Under the pieces are notes generated by a model. That model ran no database searches. It was given only the letters and a program-made list of their open reading frames with translations, and was not told the origin of the DNA. Of a stretch of DNA of 64,000 bases, positions 1 to 8,845 are shown in pieces. This DNA comes from Oceanisphaera pacifica (GTDB lineage: Bacteria; Pseudomonadota; Gammaproteobacteria; Enterobacterales; Aeromonadaceae). The position numbers and the translations under genes were made by a program. Position 1 is the stretch's first letter, and each line of letters starts with the position of its first letter. The stretch is taken from the NCBI RefSeq assembly GCF_017498065.1, contig NZ_JAGDFX010000001.1:62001-126000 (forward strand), written 5' to 3'.

Positions 1-2
1 CC

Positions 3-1103
3 GCTGAAGTGCTGCGCCAAATGGGTGAAACCGCCGACTCGGTACGCCCAGGGGTCGACATTGAAACCCGTCGTGAACCGGTTGGTGTGGTTGGCATTAT
101 TACACCTTGGAACTTTCCGACCGCCACCGGTGCCTGGAAAATTGCCCCCGCATTAGCTTTTGGTAACGCCATAGTGTGGAAGCCCGCCAACCAAGTACCC
201 GCTTCAGCATGGGCGCTAACCGAAATCATTTCTCGCCAGCAGCTACCTGCCGGTACTTTTAACTTAGTAATGGGCCCAGGTGCCGAAGTGGGCGATGTGC
301 TGATTAACTCGCGTGGCGTCAATGCTCTTACCTTTACCGGCTCACTGGAAACAGGTCGTAAAGTAGCCATGGCCACCGCCGGCAATTTAGTGAAATGTCA
401 GCTAGAAATGGGCAGTAAGAACGCCTTGATAGTGTTAGATGATGCCGATTTAGACAACGCCGTTGAGTGCGCTGTGGGTGGCGCTTACGGGGGTACTGGA
501 CAAAAATGTACCGCCTCTTCTCGCCTGATTGTTACCGAAGGCATTCACGACCGCTTTGTGGAAGCCGTTATAGCGCGCATGAAGAAACTGGTGGTGGGTA
601 ACCCACTAACAGAAGGTGTACACATTGGTGCCGTGGCCGATGCCCGCCAAATGGAGTCGAACCTCAAGTACCTAGCGCTGGCCAAAGCAGAAGGCGGCAA
701 CTTAGCCTATGGCGGCGACGTGATCACCGCAGAAACCGAAGGCTACTACATGCAACCGGCGCTATTTACTGACACCACCAACGACATGACCATTAACCGC
801 GAAGAAGCCTTTGCCCCCATTGCCTGTGTAATCAAGGTAAAAGACTACAATGAAGCACTGGCGACATTAAATGATACCAACTTTGGCTTAACCGGTGGTA
901 TTTGTACCGAATCTCTAAAGTATGCCACCGACTTTAAACGTAATGCCAAAACTGGCTGCGTAATGGTGAACCTGCCAACCGCAGGCACCGATTACCACGT
1001 GCCATTTGGCGGTCGTAAAGATTCAAGCTTTGGTCCTCGCGAGCAAGGAACTTACGCCAAAGAGTTTTACACCATTGTAAAAACGACCTACATCCGCGCT
1101 TAA
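3..1103 (+). CDS. Aldehyde dehydrogenase, 5'-truncated by window (ketoglutarate-semialdehyde DH-like)
   Basis: NAD(P)-dependent aldehyde dehydrogenase oxidising an aldehyde to the acid. The reading frame is open from the first bases of the window, so roughly the first 115 residues lie outside. Visible motifs are the TPWNFP segment of the cofactor domain, the catalytic glutamate in QLEMGSKNA (residue 133 of the visible part) and the catalytic cysteine in GGTGQKCTASS (residue 167), plus the C-terminal PFGGRKDSSFGPREQG oligomerisation region. The overall sequence recalls alpha-ketoglutarate semialdehyde dehydrogenases, but substrate cannot be read from it. A dipeptidase-like gene starts 13 bp downstream and a betaine-type transporter follows, so it probably oxidises an intermediate of an amine, betaine or amino-acid-like substrate. 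Confidence 0.9.
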   Translation, partial: AEVLRQMGETADSVRPGVDIETRREPVGVVGIITPWNFPTATGAWKIAPALAFGNAIVWKPANQVPASAWALTEIISRQQLPAGTFNLVMGPGAEVGDVLINSRGVNALTFTGSLETGRKVAMATAGNLVKCQLEMGSKNALIVLDDADLDNAVECAVGGAYGGTGQKCTASSRLIVTEGIHDRFVEAVIARMKKLVVGNPLTEGVHIGAVADARQMESNLKYLALAKAEGGNLAYGGDVITAETEGYYMQPALFTDTTNDMTINREEAFAPIACVIKVKDYNEALATLNDTNFGLTGGICTESLKYATDFKRNAKTGCVMVNLPTAGTDYHVPFGGRKDSSFGPREQGTYAKEFYTIVKTTYIRA

Positions 1104-1116
1104 CGGAGACAGGGCT

Positions 1117-2127
1117 ATGAGCCGAGCATTGCATAACGACATGATAGTGATCGACGGGCTTCAGTACTCCAACTGGAGCAGGGAGATCTTCGAACAACTG
1201 CACGAAGGCGGCGTCACCATGGTGCACGCCACCCTCGTTTATCACGAGCAGATCCGCGAAACCCTGATGCGCATTAGCGAGTGGAATCGCCAGTTTGAAC
1301 TGCACGGCGATATTATTATGCCAATACGCAGTGGCGACGATATCCGCCGGGCCAAAGCCGCAGGCAAAGTAGGCATTATGTTTGGGGCGCAAAACTGCTC
1401 CCCAATAGAAGACGATATTGGCATGGTCGAGGTGATGCGTAATTTAAACCTGATGATCATGCAATTAACCTACAACAACCAAAGCCTGCTGGCCTGCGGT
1501 TGCTATGAGGCCATCGATAGCGGCGTCACCCGCTTTGGCCGTCAGGTGATTAAAGAAATGAACCGTGTGGGCATGATAGTCGACATGAGCCACAGCGCCG
1601 AGCGCAGCACGCTAGAGGCCATTGAGATCTCTGAACGTCCAATCGTTATCTCTCACGCTAACCCGCTGAGCTTTCACGATGCCAAACGTAATAAGTCGGA
1701 CACCGTGCTCAAGACACTGGCTGAATCCGGTGGTTTGCTGGGCTTTAGTGCCTACCCTTTCCACCTAAAAAATGGTCCCGACTGCACCCTAGAGCAATAT
1801 TGCGACATGATTGCCCGCACTGCTGATTTAATGGGTGTAGACCGACTCGGCATTGGCACCGACTTATGCCAAGAGCAGCCTCTTTCAGTATTGGAGTGGA
1901 TGCGCAACGGCCGCTGGTCTAAAACCATGGACTATGGCGAAGGCTCTAAAGCCAATGCCGATTGGCCACGACCTTTGTCTTGGTTTCGCGATAGCCGCGA
2001 CTTCCCCAACCTGACCAAGGGCCTACTAGCCCGAGGTTTTAGTCAACAAGAAACGGCAAAAATAATGGGCCAAAACTGGCTTAACTTCTTAGATGAGGGT
2101 TTGCAGGCGCAACCCACTGCTCGTTAA
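1117..2127 (+). CDS. Membrane dipeptidase-like (peptidase M19) protein with altered metal ligands
   Basis: 336-residue TIM-barrel protein of the amidohydrolase-like M19 (renal dipeptidase) family. Family landmarks are VDMSHSAERST and ISHANPLSF, which carry the two later zinc-binding histidines, and GIGTDL near the C-terminus with the conserved aspartate. The N-terminal His-x-Asp pair of classical dipeptidases is missing (the region reads IDGLQYSNW), and the bridging glutamate appears replaced in MFGAQNCS. This resembles the M19 homologues found in dimethylglycine/betaine catabolic clusters of pseudomonads, so a non-peptidase role is possible. GGAG lies 9 bp before the ATG. It forms one cluster with the preceding dehydrogenase and the following transporter. 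Confidence 0.82.
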   Translation: MSRALHNDMIVIDGLQYSNWSREIFEQLHEGGVTMVHATLVYHEQIRETLMRISEWNRQFELHGDIIMPIRSGDDIRRAKAAGKVGIMFGAQNCSPIEDDIGMVEVMRNLNLMIMQLTYNNQSLLACGCYEAIDSGVTRFGRQVIKEMNRVGMIVDMSHSAERSTLEAIEISERPIVISHANPLSFHDAKRNKSDTVLKTLAESGGLLGFSAYPFHLKNGPDCTLEQYCDMIARTADLMGVDRLGIGTDLCQEQPLSVLEWMRNGRWSKTMDYGEGSKANADWPRPLSWFRDSRDFPNLTKGLLARGFSQQETAKIMGQNWLNFLDEGLQAQPTAR

Positions 2128-2179
2128 AAACAATGAGGGGCTTAGCCCCTCTAGCAAATGTTCCAACTTGGAGGCGAAC

Positions 2180-3754
2180 ATGAGCAATAAAACCGAGACA
2201 ACTCTGGCCATGGACACCCAATCAGCCAATACCCCCCCATCCCCAACGACTTTTTTTACTGGACTGGACTTACCGGTCTTTTTACTCAGTGGCGGCGCTC
2301 TAGTGCTGTTCGTCATCATGACGCTATACGATATTCAATTAGTATCAAACTGGGTAGACAGTGCCTTTGCTGTTTCAACCCAACTGTTTGGCGCTTACTG
2401 GCAAGTATTGTTGTTACTGACCTTTTTAATCGCTATTGCCATGGCGGTAGGCAAAGGGGGCAATGTTCGCCTAGGCGGATTAGCCGTACCAGAAATGGCA
2501 ACATTTCAGTGGATGTCGATCATCATGTGTACCTTGCTGGCTGGCGGCGGCGTATTTTGGGCCGCCGCTGAACCCTTGGCACATTTTCTTTCACCTCCTC
2601 CCTTGTATGCTGATGAAACCGATGGCATGAGTAAGGCTATTAATGCATTGGCACAAAGCTTTATGCACTGGGGTTTTTTAGCCTGGGCTATTTTGGGCAG
2701 CTTAACCGGTATCGTCTTTACCCACTTACATTACGACAAAGGCCTGCCGCTTAAACCCCGCACCTTGTTATATCCGGTGTTTGGTAACTGGGTAATGAAG
2801 AGCTGGCTAGGAACTTTAGTTGATGCATGCTGCGTATTAGCCGTGGTGGTAGGAACTGTCGGCCCCATCGGCTTTTTAGGCCTACAAATCAGCTTTGGCC
2901 TAGAAAAACTATTTGGTATTCCCGATACCTATATGACTCAAGTCATGATCCTTGTCGGCTTAATTGCTATCTATACCTTATCTGCGGTAAGCGGTGTTAC
3001 CCGTGGCATTAAGATCCTCAGTAATTTAAACGTGGTGCTCGCTGCATTTTTAATGCTGTTTATCTTATTGTTTGGCCCAACCGCTTTTATCATAGATGCC
3101 TATATAGGTGCTTTAGGAGTCTACGTTCGTGACTTTTTCCCGATGGCGACCTTTAGAGCCGATCCTGCTTGGTTAGATTGGTGGACGGTATTCTTCTGGG
3201 GATGGTTTTTAGGCTATGGCCCGTTAATGGCGATGTTTGTAGCGCGAATTTCACGAGGGCGCACCGTACGCCAGGTGATTCTATTAATCGCGATTATAGC
3301 GCCATTGATCACCTGCTTCTGGTTCACCATTATGGGTGGCAGTGGTATTGCCTTCGAGCTAGCCAACCCGGGCAGCGTATCTGACGCCTTCTCAGGCTTT
3401 AACTTACCCGCCGCACTGCTAGCCATTACCGAACAGCTGCCACTGGGCACTCTCATCTCGGTGTTATTTTTAATTCTCACCACCATTTTTGTTGCCACTA
3501 CAGGCGACTCTATGACCTATGCCGTTTCCATGGTGATGACGGGCACCGATCACCCTCATTCAGGGGTACGGGTATTTTGGGGCATTATGATGGGCGTGGT
3601 AGCAGCTATTTTAATCTCTATTGGTTCAGGGGGCATATCGGCACTGCAATCCTTTATTGTGGTCACTGCTGTGCCTGTCTCTTTTGTGTTACTGCCCACT
3701 CTATGGACAGCACCACAAATCATCAAAAAAATGGCCGCTGAACAAGGCATTTAA
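2180..3754 (+). CDS. BCCT family (betaine/carnitine/choline-type) transporter
   Basis: Secondary transporter of the BCCT family, 524 residues with about 12 hydrophobic segments. The family signature region is present around LDWWTVFFWGWFLGYGP, followed by the cytoplasmic arginine-rich loop ARISRGRT. The frame is open further upstream, but the ATG at 2180 is preceded by a good GGAGG at 2171-2174 and starts a normal hydrophilic N-terminus, so I chose it. BCCT proteins import quaternary ammonium or related zwitterions with Na+ or H+ or by exchange. The position between catabolic enzymes and a RidA-like gene argues for uptake of a nutrient rather than only osmoprotection. The substrate cannot be assigned. 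Confidence 0.88.
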   Translation: MSNKTETTLAMDTQSANTPPSPTTFFTGLDLPVFLLSGGALVLFVIMTLYDIQLVSNWVDSAFAVSTQLFGAYWQVLLLLTFLIAIAMAVGKGGNVRLGGLAVPEMATFQWMSIIMCTLLAGGGVFWAAAEPLAHFLSPPPLYADETDGMSKAINALAQSFMHWGFLAWAILGSLTGIVFTHLHYDKGLPLKPRTLLYPVFGNWVMKSWLGTLVDACCVLAVVVGTVGPIGFLGLQISFGLEKLFGIPDTYMTQVMILVGLIAIYTLSAVSGVTRGIKILSNLNVVLAAFLMLFILLFGPTAFIIDAYIGALGVYVRDFFPMATFRADPAWLDWWTVFFWGWFLGYGPLMAMFVARISRGRTVRQVILLIAIIAPLITCFWFTIMGGSGIAFELANPGSVSDAFSGFNLPAALLAITEQLPLGTLISVLFLILTTIFVATTGDSMTYAVSMVMTGTDHPHSGVRVFWGIMMGVVAAILISIGSGGISALQSFIVVTAVPVSFVLLPTLWTAPQIIKKMAAEQGI

Positions 3755-3758
3755 GTTA

Positions 3759-3797
3759 TTAGCGCTGTCACTAAATAGAGTTACAGCGCTTTTTATA
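3759..3797 (+). terminator. Terminator/attenuator between the BCCT gene and the ridA-like gene
   Basis: Eight-bp stem AGCGCTGT (3761-3768) and ACAGCGCT (3783-3790) followed by TTTTTATA. It may reduce read-through from the transporter into the downstream gene rather than end the operon. Confidence 0.6.
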
Positions 3798-3811
3798 TAA
3801 AGGTAACCTAC

Positions 3812-4183
3812 ATGAAAACACCCGTAAAAACCGATCTTTTCGCCTCTAAGGCCCCACTAGAATGGGCGGTGATGGCCAATGGCCAATTTTATACTGCCCA
3901 CATTCCCATTGATGCAGAAGGCAAGGTCGTTGAGGGTGGCATTGAAGCCCAAGCACGCCAAACCATGGACAATTTAAAGCACACCATCACAGCCGCAGGC
4001 CTCACCATGGACAATGTCACCCAAGTGCTGATCTATGTTACTGCTCGCGAGCAACTACCCATATTCAACCAGGTATATGCCGAATACTTTACCCCACCCT
4101 ATCCCAACCGCGCCGCCATGATAGTAGTAGGACTAGCACGAGAAGAAATGCTCTGCGAAATAGTCGCTTACGCCACTAAATAG
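3812..4183 (+). CDS. RidA family (reactive enamine/imine deaminase) protein
   Basis: 123-residue YjgF/YER057c/UK114 family protein. The arginine that binds the imino-acid carboxylate is present (Arg100 in YPNRAAM), as is the late glutamate (Glu116 in LCEIVAYA), so the deaminase site looks intact. RidA homologues hydrolyse 2-aminoacrylate-like enamines and imines, and specialised copies occur in catabolic operons that generate such species. AAAGGTAA lies before the ATG. Its place after the dehydrogenase, M19 and BCCT genes suggests it handles an imine or enamine intermediate of that pathway, which is inference. Confidence 0.87.
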   Translation: MKTPVKTDLFASKAPLEWAVMANGQFYTAHIPIDAEGKVVEGGIEAQARQTMDNLKHTITAAGLTMDNVTQVLIYVTAREQLPIFNQVYAEYFTPPYPNRAAMIVVGLAREEMLCEIVAYATK

Positions 4184-4994
4184 CAGCCCTTTATCTGTGA
4201 TACAGTTTGCGCCGGCTGATAGCCGGCGTAAGGCGTTAACGCTACCATTTTTAAAAAGCGACACTAAATGTCGCCTTGCCTTGTACTCTGATGACTTCAT
4301 CGTACTCTTGAAGCAATTAAAGAAAAATAGCGCCTAGCATCAAGCTATTTTTCTGTAGTCCCACACTTTGGCTGTGGGTGTTGCGGGGCAAGAATGCTTT
4401 AAACATTCCCGCCAAGCGGGAGTGCCAGCTAAAGCAGTACACTACAGATAACTCCTACCCCTTCGGGGAGCTGTAAGCCGTCAGCTCTCAGCGGTCAGTT
4501 AAAGAAAGCGCCAAGCTTAAAAATAAACACCGGTTTAGTTTTTCGTATGGCGGTTGGCATATGGCTGTCTGTGGTCGCTTGCTGGTACAATGTGGCTTGG
4601 TATTTTGGCATGGCGACGGTTTGTTCTGGCCATGTGGCATTGCGTTCCACCTTCCCTCGTAAAGATATAAGGCTTTGATTTTATTATGAATCAACAAACA
4701 GTTCAGCATACTCCTATGATGGTTCGGTGTTGAGCGTTTGATTTATAAAGGTTTTTTATAAAGTAATGAGGAAACCTTTAATATAACCTACACTTTTATT
4801 CTTTCTGCTGTCTAAACTTAGCTTTATATTGAGCATCACTCTGCAGTGAACCCTCCACCCTTAAATACAAATGCAAATGAATTCTATTTATTTTCAGATA
4901 CATATTACTTTTATGAATCAGTAGAAAACTACAGATATCTATAAACAATAAGTTATAGGTTTTATTGTAGCCTGGCATAAATGGAGTATTTGCT
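4184..4994. other. Gene-free 811 bp: repeats and candidate left end of the island
   Basis: No convincing gene. The first part has a GC-rich hairpin (CGCCGGCT 4210-4217 with AGCCGGCG 4221-4228) and intergenic repeats: a reversed piece of the 'gggactacaga' family near 4352-4380 and the 'agctgtaagccgtcag' family from about 4469 to 4580. From about 4690 the sequence turns AT-rich, the composition changes, and the motif shared with the region next to the integrase occurs (4755-4795). This stretch therefore probably holds the chromosome/island junction. Confidence 0.6.
4755..4795 (+). repeat. Candidate left attachment-region repeat of the island
   Basis: TTTATAAAGTA (4755-4765) and AACCTACACTT (4785-4795), start-to-start distance 30 bp. 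The same two 11-mers occur in the same order and orientation at 24547-24557 and 24576-24586 (distance 29 bp) just outside the integrase gene. The sequence between the blocks differs, so these may be recombinase-binding or core sites rather than one simple direct repeat. Confidence 0.4.
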
Positions 4995-5948
4995 ATGTCC
5001 CATCTTGTTGAATCAATGGCCTACTTAGGCCAAACCCCTTGGCATGGCCTAGGAAACCGATTAAGTAGTCGGCAACCAATATCTGTCTGGCTTAAAGAAG
5101 CTGGTATGGATTGGTCAATTAAACGAAGTAATGTCATGTTTAATACTGCAGACGATGGTCTATATCTACACAATCATGATAGTGCGCAAGTCCTCTATCG
5201 CTCGGACACTCTTGCTCCTCTCTCAGTGGTATCAAACCGCTATAAGGTTGTACAGCCAAAAGAAGTCCTTAATTTTTATAAAGATTTAGTAGAAGTGGGA
5301 GGTTTTGAACTAGAAACGGCAGGAGTCCTTAAAGGAGGAAAGAAACTATGGGCGCTAGCTAAGACAGGTCAAAGCATGATGCTAAAAGGAAACGATAATG
5401 TAGAAGGTTATCTTCTGCTTGCAACTAGTTGTGATGGCACACTATGCACTACTGCTCAGTTCACTTCTGTACGAGTGGTTTGTAACAATACCTTGAGAAT
5501 TGCAGTCAATGACAAAACGGGAGCGATCAAGGTTCCGCACTCTACTGTCTTTGACCCTAAGCTGGTGAAAGAGGCATTAGGATTGAGCCTATCCAGTTGG
5601 GACGGTTTCATACATGACATCAAAGAGCTATCTAAGCGCCCTGTAAGTCCTAAGGAAGCACATCGTTTCTTTGCTGAAGTATTAGACGATCCTTGTGCTG
5701 AACTGACTGATATTAAACCATCTAAACCTATGAGACAGCTGCTTGAGCTCTATGAAGGTGCAGGTTTAGGATCAAAGCTAGCATCTAGCAAAAATACTGC
5801 TTGGGGACTCGTAAACTCGATGACCGAGTTTGTCGACCACCACAGACGAGCTCGTAACCAAGACTACCGTCTCGACTCTGCTTGGTTCGGTAACGGAGCG
5901 CAACTGAAACAGCAAACCTTTAGTAAAGCTATCAGCTTACTAAACTAA
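4995..5948 (+). CDS. DUF932 (phage/plasmid-like) protein
   Basis: 317-residue DUF932 protein, a family found on plasmids, phages and integrative elements, commonly beside recombination genes. The opening segment AYLGQTPWHGLG and the central TAQFTSVRVVCNNTL are typical of the family. Biochemical function is unknown. GGAG precedes the ATG by about 8 bp. It is the first gene inside the proposed island and is followed by a strong hairpin, so it may be transcribed separately from the exonuclease gene. Family assignment is confident; a function is not. Confidence 0.85.
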   Translation: MSHLVESMAYLGQTPWHGLGNRLSSRQPISVWLKEAGMDWSIKRSNVMFNTADDGLYLHNHDSAQVLYRSDTLAPLSVVSNRYKVVQPKEVLNFYKDLVEVGGFELETAGVLKGGKKLWALAKTGQSMMLKGNDNVEGYLLLATSCDGTLCTTAQFTSVRVVCNNTLRIAVNDKTGAIKVPHSTVFDPKLVKEALGLSLSSWDGFIHDIKELSKRPVSPKEAHRFFAEVLDDPCAELTDIKPSKPMRQLLELYEGAGLGSKLASSKNTAWGLVNSMTEFVDHHRRARNQDYRLDSAWFGNGAQLKQQTFSKAISLLN

Positions 5949-5966
5949 CCCACATCAATATCAACA

Positions 5967-6000
5967 TAAAGCCCTGCTGGTTTGCGCCAGCAGGGCTTTA
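5967..6000 (+). terminator. Strong hairpin after the DUF932 gene
   Basis: Perfect 14-bp stem TAAAGCCCTGCTGG / CCAGCAGGGCTTTA with a 6-base loop (TTTGCG). There is no long T-run after it, but the AT base of the stem makes a bidirectional terminator plausible. Confidence 0.6.
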
Positions 6001-6019
6001 TGCGTTTAGGATACTCATA

Positions 6020-7003
6020 ATGAAAACACGTTACGGTAATGCCTTCCGTCTGGCCGACACCAAGACTCTCACCCAAGAACAGTGGCTTCAGGTTCGTCAA
6101 TCCGGGATTGGATCTTCCGATGCAGCCGTGGCTCTTGGATTATCTCGGTACAAAAGTCCGTTATCACTGTGGCTAGAGAAGACGGATCGCCGCCCAGCCA
6201 CTGATTTGTCAGATAACGAAGCGGTATTCTGGGGGACAACCCTGGAGCCGGTACTGGCTTATGTATACGCTAAACGAACGGGCTTGAAGGTACGCCGGGT
6301 TAATGCGGTGCTACAGCACTCCGAGCATTCTTTTATGCTCGCTAACCTGGATCGTGAAGTTCTGGGGCATGCCGATGGTATTGGCACCCTAGAAATAAAA
6401 ACGGCTGGCTATCATTCTGCCCCGCAGTGGGAGAAAGGTATCCCCCTCAGCTACCAGTGCCAAGTCTTACATCAATTGGCCGTAACCGGCCATGCCTGGG
6501 CCGATGTAGCAGTTTTAATCGCCGGTCAGGATTTTCGTATCTATCGGGTAAATAGAGACGACAACAAAATTGCCGATCTCATCCAACGAGAGGCAGTTTT
6601 CTGGCAACACGTTACTGAAGATACTCAACCCGAACCCGATGGTTCTAATGATGCCGCCCAGGCGCTGCAATCTCTGTATCCACAGGATGACAGTCAAACC
6701 CTAGATCTATCCGAAGCACCAGAGATGAACGAGTTGTTCAATCACTTTCTAAGTGCTCGTCAACAGAAAGAAGAAGCTGAAGCCCGGGAAGCTCAACTAA
6801 AGCAACAGCTCCAAGCCTCGCTAGGCACAGCCAGTGTAGCAGTTTTTCAAGAAGGTAAGATCAGTTGGAAAAAGAGTCGAGATCGCACCTTGCCTGATAT
6901 GGAAAAGCTTACCAACCATCACCCCGAGTGGATACAACACTGCAGCAAAATCGTGTCTGGTACGCGTCGCTTTATGGTGCAACAACAAAGGAGCTCATCA
7001 TGA
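6020..7003 (+). CDS. YqaJ/lambda-exonuclease family recombination nuclease
   Basis: 327 residues. The N-terminal two-thirds is a YqaJ viral-recombinase fold: WLQVRQSGIGSSDAAVALG at the start, then FWGTTLEPV with the early glutamate, HADGIGTLEIKTA with the Asp and Glu-x-Lys of the nuclease site, and CQVLHQLAVTG after it. Such enzymes degrade one strand of dsDNA ends 5'-3' to feed a single-strand annealing recombinase. The C-terminal part is helical and charged. No Bet/Erf-type annealase is recognisable in the window, so the partner is either one of the neighbours or host-encoded. The stop overlaps the next start as ATGA (7000-7003), indicating translational coupling. Confidence 0.85.
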   Translation: MKTRYGNAFRLADTKTLTQEQWLQVRQSGIGSSDAAVALGLSRYKSPLSLWLEKTDRRPATDLSDNEAVFWGTTLEPVLAYVYAKRTGLKVRRVNAVLQHSEHSFMLANLDREVLGHADGIGTLEIKTAGYHSAPQWEKGIPLSYQCQVLHQLAVTGHAWADVAVLIAGQDFRIYRVNRDDNKIADLIQREAVFWQHVTEDTQPEPDGSNDAAQALQSLYPQDDSQTLDLSEAPEMNELFNHFLSARQQKEEAEAREAQLKQQLQASLGTASVAVFQEGKISWKKSRDRTLPDMEKLTNHHPEWIQHCSKIVSGTRRFMVQQQRSSS

Positions 7004-7902
7004 TCAAAGGACTCGCCATTACGCCGCCTATTATCGGACGGGTCAGCATAGGTAAGCTGGTCAATAAGAACAATAAATGGTTACCGGAAAAAGACGACAG
7101 TTTTACCCTGACCACTCAGATCCAAAACCGAAGTGGTTGGATGCTACATCCTCTTCATCAGCGATATTCCGAAGACGCAGCCAACGGAAAGATCCGCTCT
7201 ATTCCGGTCAAAGTCTTATTTAACGACAGTGATCTCAACCTACGTGCCGAATACAGCGCCTTTGATCGCAGCACTGGCCGCCCTATTTGTGTGGGTAACG
7301 GTGAAATGGCAAAACGAGTCAGCGAAGAAGGTATAGAAGAAATCACCTGCCCAAGTCCTGAGCGATGTCGCTTTGCCCATGAACAAGGCTGCAAGCTCTA
7401 TGGCCGTTTAAATGTTCAGATTGATGGCCAAAATGACGAGCTGGGTAGCTTTATATTCCGTACTACTGGCTACAACTCGGTGCGTACACTTTCAGCCAGG
7501 CTACGCTATTTTGAAGCCGCCAGTGGAGGCCATACCCGCCACTTACTATTGCAATTACGACTTAGAGCTAAAAGCACAGCCCAGTCATATCGAACTCCGG
7601 TGTACTACGTCGATCTGACCCTACGTGAAGGAGATACTCTGACAGAAGCAGTTCAAGCCGCTCATCTGGAAGCTAAGCGATATACCCAAGCCGGTGTCAA
7701 TACTCTTAATCTAGAGAATATAGCGCGCCAGCTGTTACAGAACGGGCAGTTTGAAGATAGCGAAGAAGAAACTCCCTTGCTGCTGGAAGAGTTTTATCCA
7801 GAGACGGAGAACGATACCGACAGCAACACCAGTAACAAGCCTAAACCACAGGAACTCATCCAGGCTACCCGCCTGACTAACAAGCTGGGCACCGTTCAGT
7901 GA
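7000..7902 (+). CDS. Gp3-like/recombination-directionality-factor-like protein (often named hydrolase or metal-binding protein)
   Basis: 300 residues starting MIKGLAITPP, chosen because ATG at 7000 overlaps the upstream stop; the open frame extends further upstream but only through the exonuclease gene. A cysteine cluster CPSPERC plus a further Cys eight residues on (FAHEQGC) looks like a metal-binding knuckle. This family accompanies YqaJ, DUF932 and RadC-like genes on plasmids and integrative elements and resembles, as far as I can recall, the Gp3-like group that includes recombination directionality factors. Whether it controls excision here is inference. The C-terminal ~60 residues are acidic and probably disordered. 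Confidence 0.7.
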   Translation: MIKGLAITPPIIGRVSIGKLVNKNNKWLPEKDDSFTLTTQIQNRSGWMLHPLHQRYSEDAANGKIRSIPVKVLFNDSDLNLRAEYSAFDRSTGRPICVGNGEMAKRVSEEGIEEITCPSPERCRFAHEQGCKLYGRLNVQIDGQNDELGSFIFRTTGYNSVRTLSARLRYFEAASGGHTRHLLLQLRLRAKSTAQSYRTPVYYVDLTLREGDTLTEAVQAAHLEAKRYTQAGVNTLNLENIARQLLQNGQFEDSEEETPLLLEEFYPETENDTDSNTSNKPKPQELIQATRLTNKLGTVQ

Positions 7903-7926
7903 ATTTTAGCCACCTATATAGTTAGT

Positions 7927-7951
7927 ACGCCGCCCTTGAGCGGCGTTTTTT
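7927..7951 (+). terminator. Rho-independent terminator
   Basis: Stem ACGCCGC (7927-7933) and GCGGCGT (7940-7946) followed by a run of T and TATA. It ends the exonuclease/Gp3-like unit before the RadC-like gene. Confidence 0.75.
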
Positions 7952-7967
7952 ATATCTGGAGATTACC

Positions 7968-8465
7968 ATGAATCAGAAGAAATTTATTGCTGGCGAACAA
8001 AGGGGTACCTACCTAGCACCCGAACTACTAACAGAAGCCGATATTTTAAACATGGCCCAGAAGCTTGCTCGTCGACGATTAGCCAAGGGTCGCGTCATCA
8101 ACCAACCAGAGCTTGCCTTTGAGTACCTTCAAACTCTTCTACAGCACTACGAGCACGAAGTATTCGGAGTCGTATTTCTCGACAACCAACATCGTATTTT
8201 AGGCTTTGAAGAGTTGTTCCGAGGCACCATCGATGCCGCCAGCGTTTACCCACGTGAAGTGGTAAAGCGAGCTTTAACCTACAACGCAGCAGCACTCATT
8301 CTGGTACATAACCACCCATCCGGTAACCCCGAACCCAGCAAAGCAGATACCAGTATCACTCTTCGCATACGAGATGCACTCAACCTAGTCGATATTCGCG
8401 TCCTCGATCATGTGGTTGTCGGTATGGAAGGCTGCGTATCACTGGCTACTCGCGGCCTTATCTAA
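7968..8465 (+). CDS. RadC-like JAB/MPN domain protein of mobile elements
   Basis: 165-residue protein with a complete JAMM metal motif, His114-x-His116-Pro-Ser with Asp127 (LVHNHPSGNPEPSKADT), and a conserved glutamate earlier in the domain. It lacks the N-terminal helix-hairpin-helix part of chromosomal RadC (about 225 residues), as is usual for copies on islands and plasmids. Function is unknown despite the historical 'DNA repair' name; a metalloprotease-like activity is inferred from the fold. GGAG lies before the ATG. Confidence 0.85.
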   Translation: MNQKKFIAGEQRGTYLAPELLTEADILNMAQKLARRRLAKGRVINQPELAFEYLQTLLQHYEHEVFGVVFLDNQHRILGFEELFRGTIDAASVYPREVVKRALTYNAAALILVHNHPSGNPEPSKADTSITLRIRDALNLVDIRVLDHVVVGMEGCVSLATRGLI

Positions 8466-8491
8466 TCAACATAAAACTGAAAGGAGTAAAT

Positions 8492-8842
8492 ATGCAACAA
8501 AATAAAGATGGGCTGGCTAACATCTACAGTGCTCAAAGCTTTTGGGATAAGGTTCGCCACAGCCTGAAAACGGCAGGCATAGAAATTATTCGAAAGTGTC
8601 TGCTGCTTTACTATACCGCTCAAAAACCAGAGACACCGCTATGGGCAAAGACCGTTGTTTACAGTGCTTTGGCTTACTTTACCTTACCCATTGATGCGAT
8701 CCCTGATTTACTTCCCGGCATAGGTTACACCGATGATCTGCTCGTACTGACTGCCGCTATCACTTCAATTTCGTTGTATGTGGATGAAGAAATAAAAGAA
8801 CTGACAGAGAAAAAAATTAAGATATGGTTTAACGTCACTTAG
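8492..8842 (+). CDS. DUF1232 (YkvA-like) small membrane-associated protein
   Basis: 116 residues with the DUF1232 core: a hydrophobic segment with LPIDAIPDLLPGIGYTDD followed by a second hydrophobic stretch. The family is widespread and has no established activity. AAAGGAG precedes the ATG well. It is 26 bp after the RadC-like gene on the same strand, so the two are likely co-transcribed. It faces the minus-strand operon and shares a terminator with it. Confidence 0.82.
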   Translation: MQQNKDGLANIYSAQSFWDKVRHSLKTAGIEIIRKCLLLYYTAQKPETPLWAKTVVYSALAYFTLPIDAIPDLLPGIGYTDDLLVLTAAITSISLYVDEEIKELTEKKIKIWFNVT

Positions 8843-8845
8843 AAT

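Noticed and set aside
2093-2179. Longer N-terminus for the BCCT transporter
   Set aside because: The extension overlaps the end of the M19 gene, while the ATG at 2180 has a strong GGAGG.
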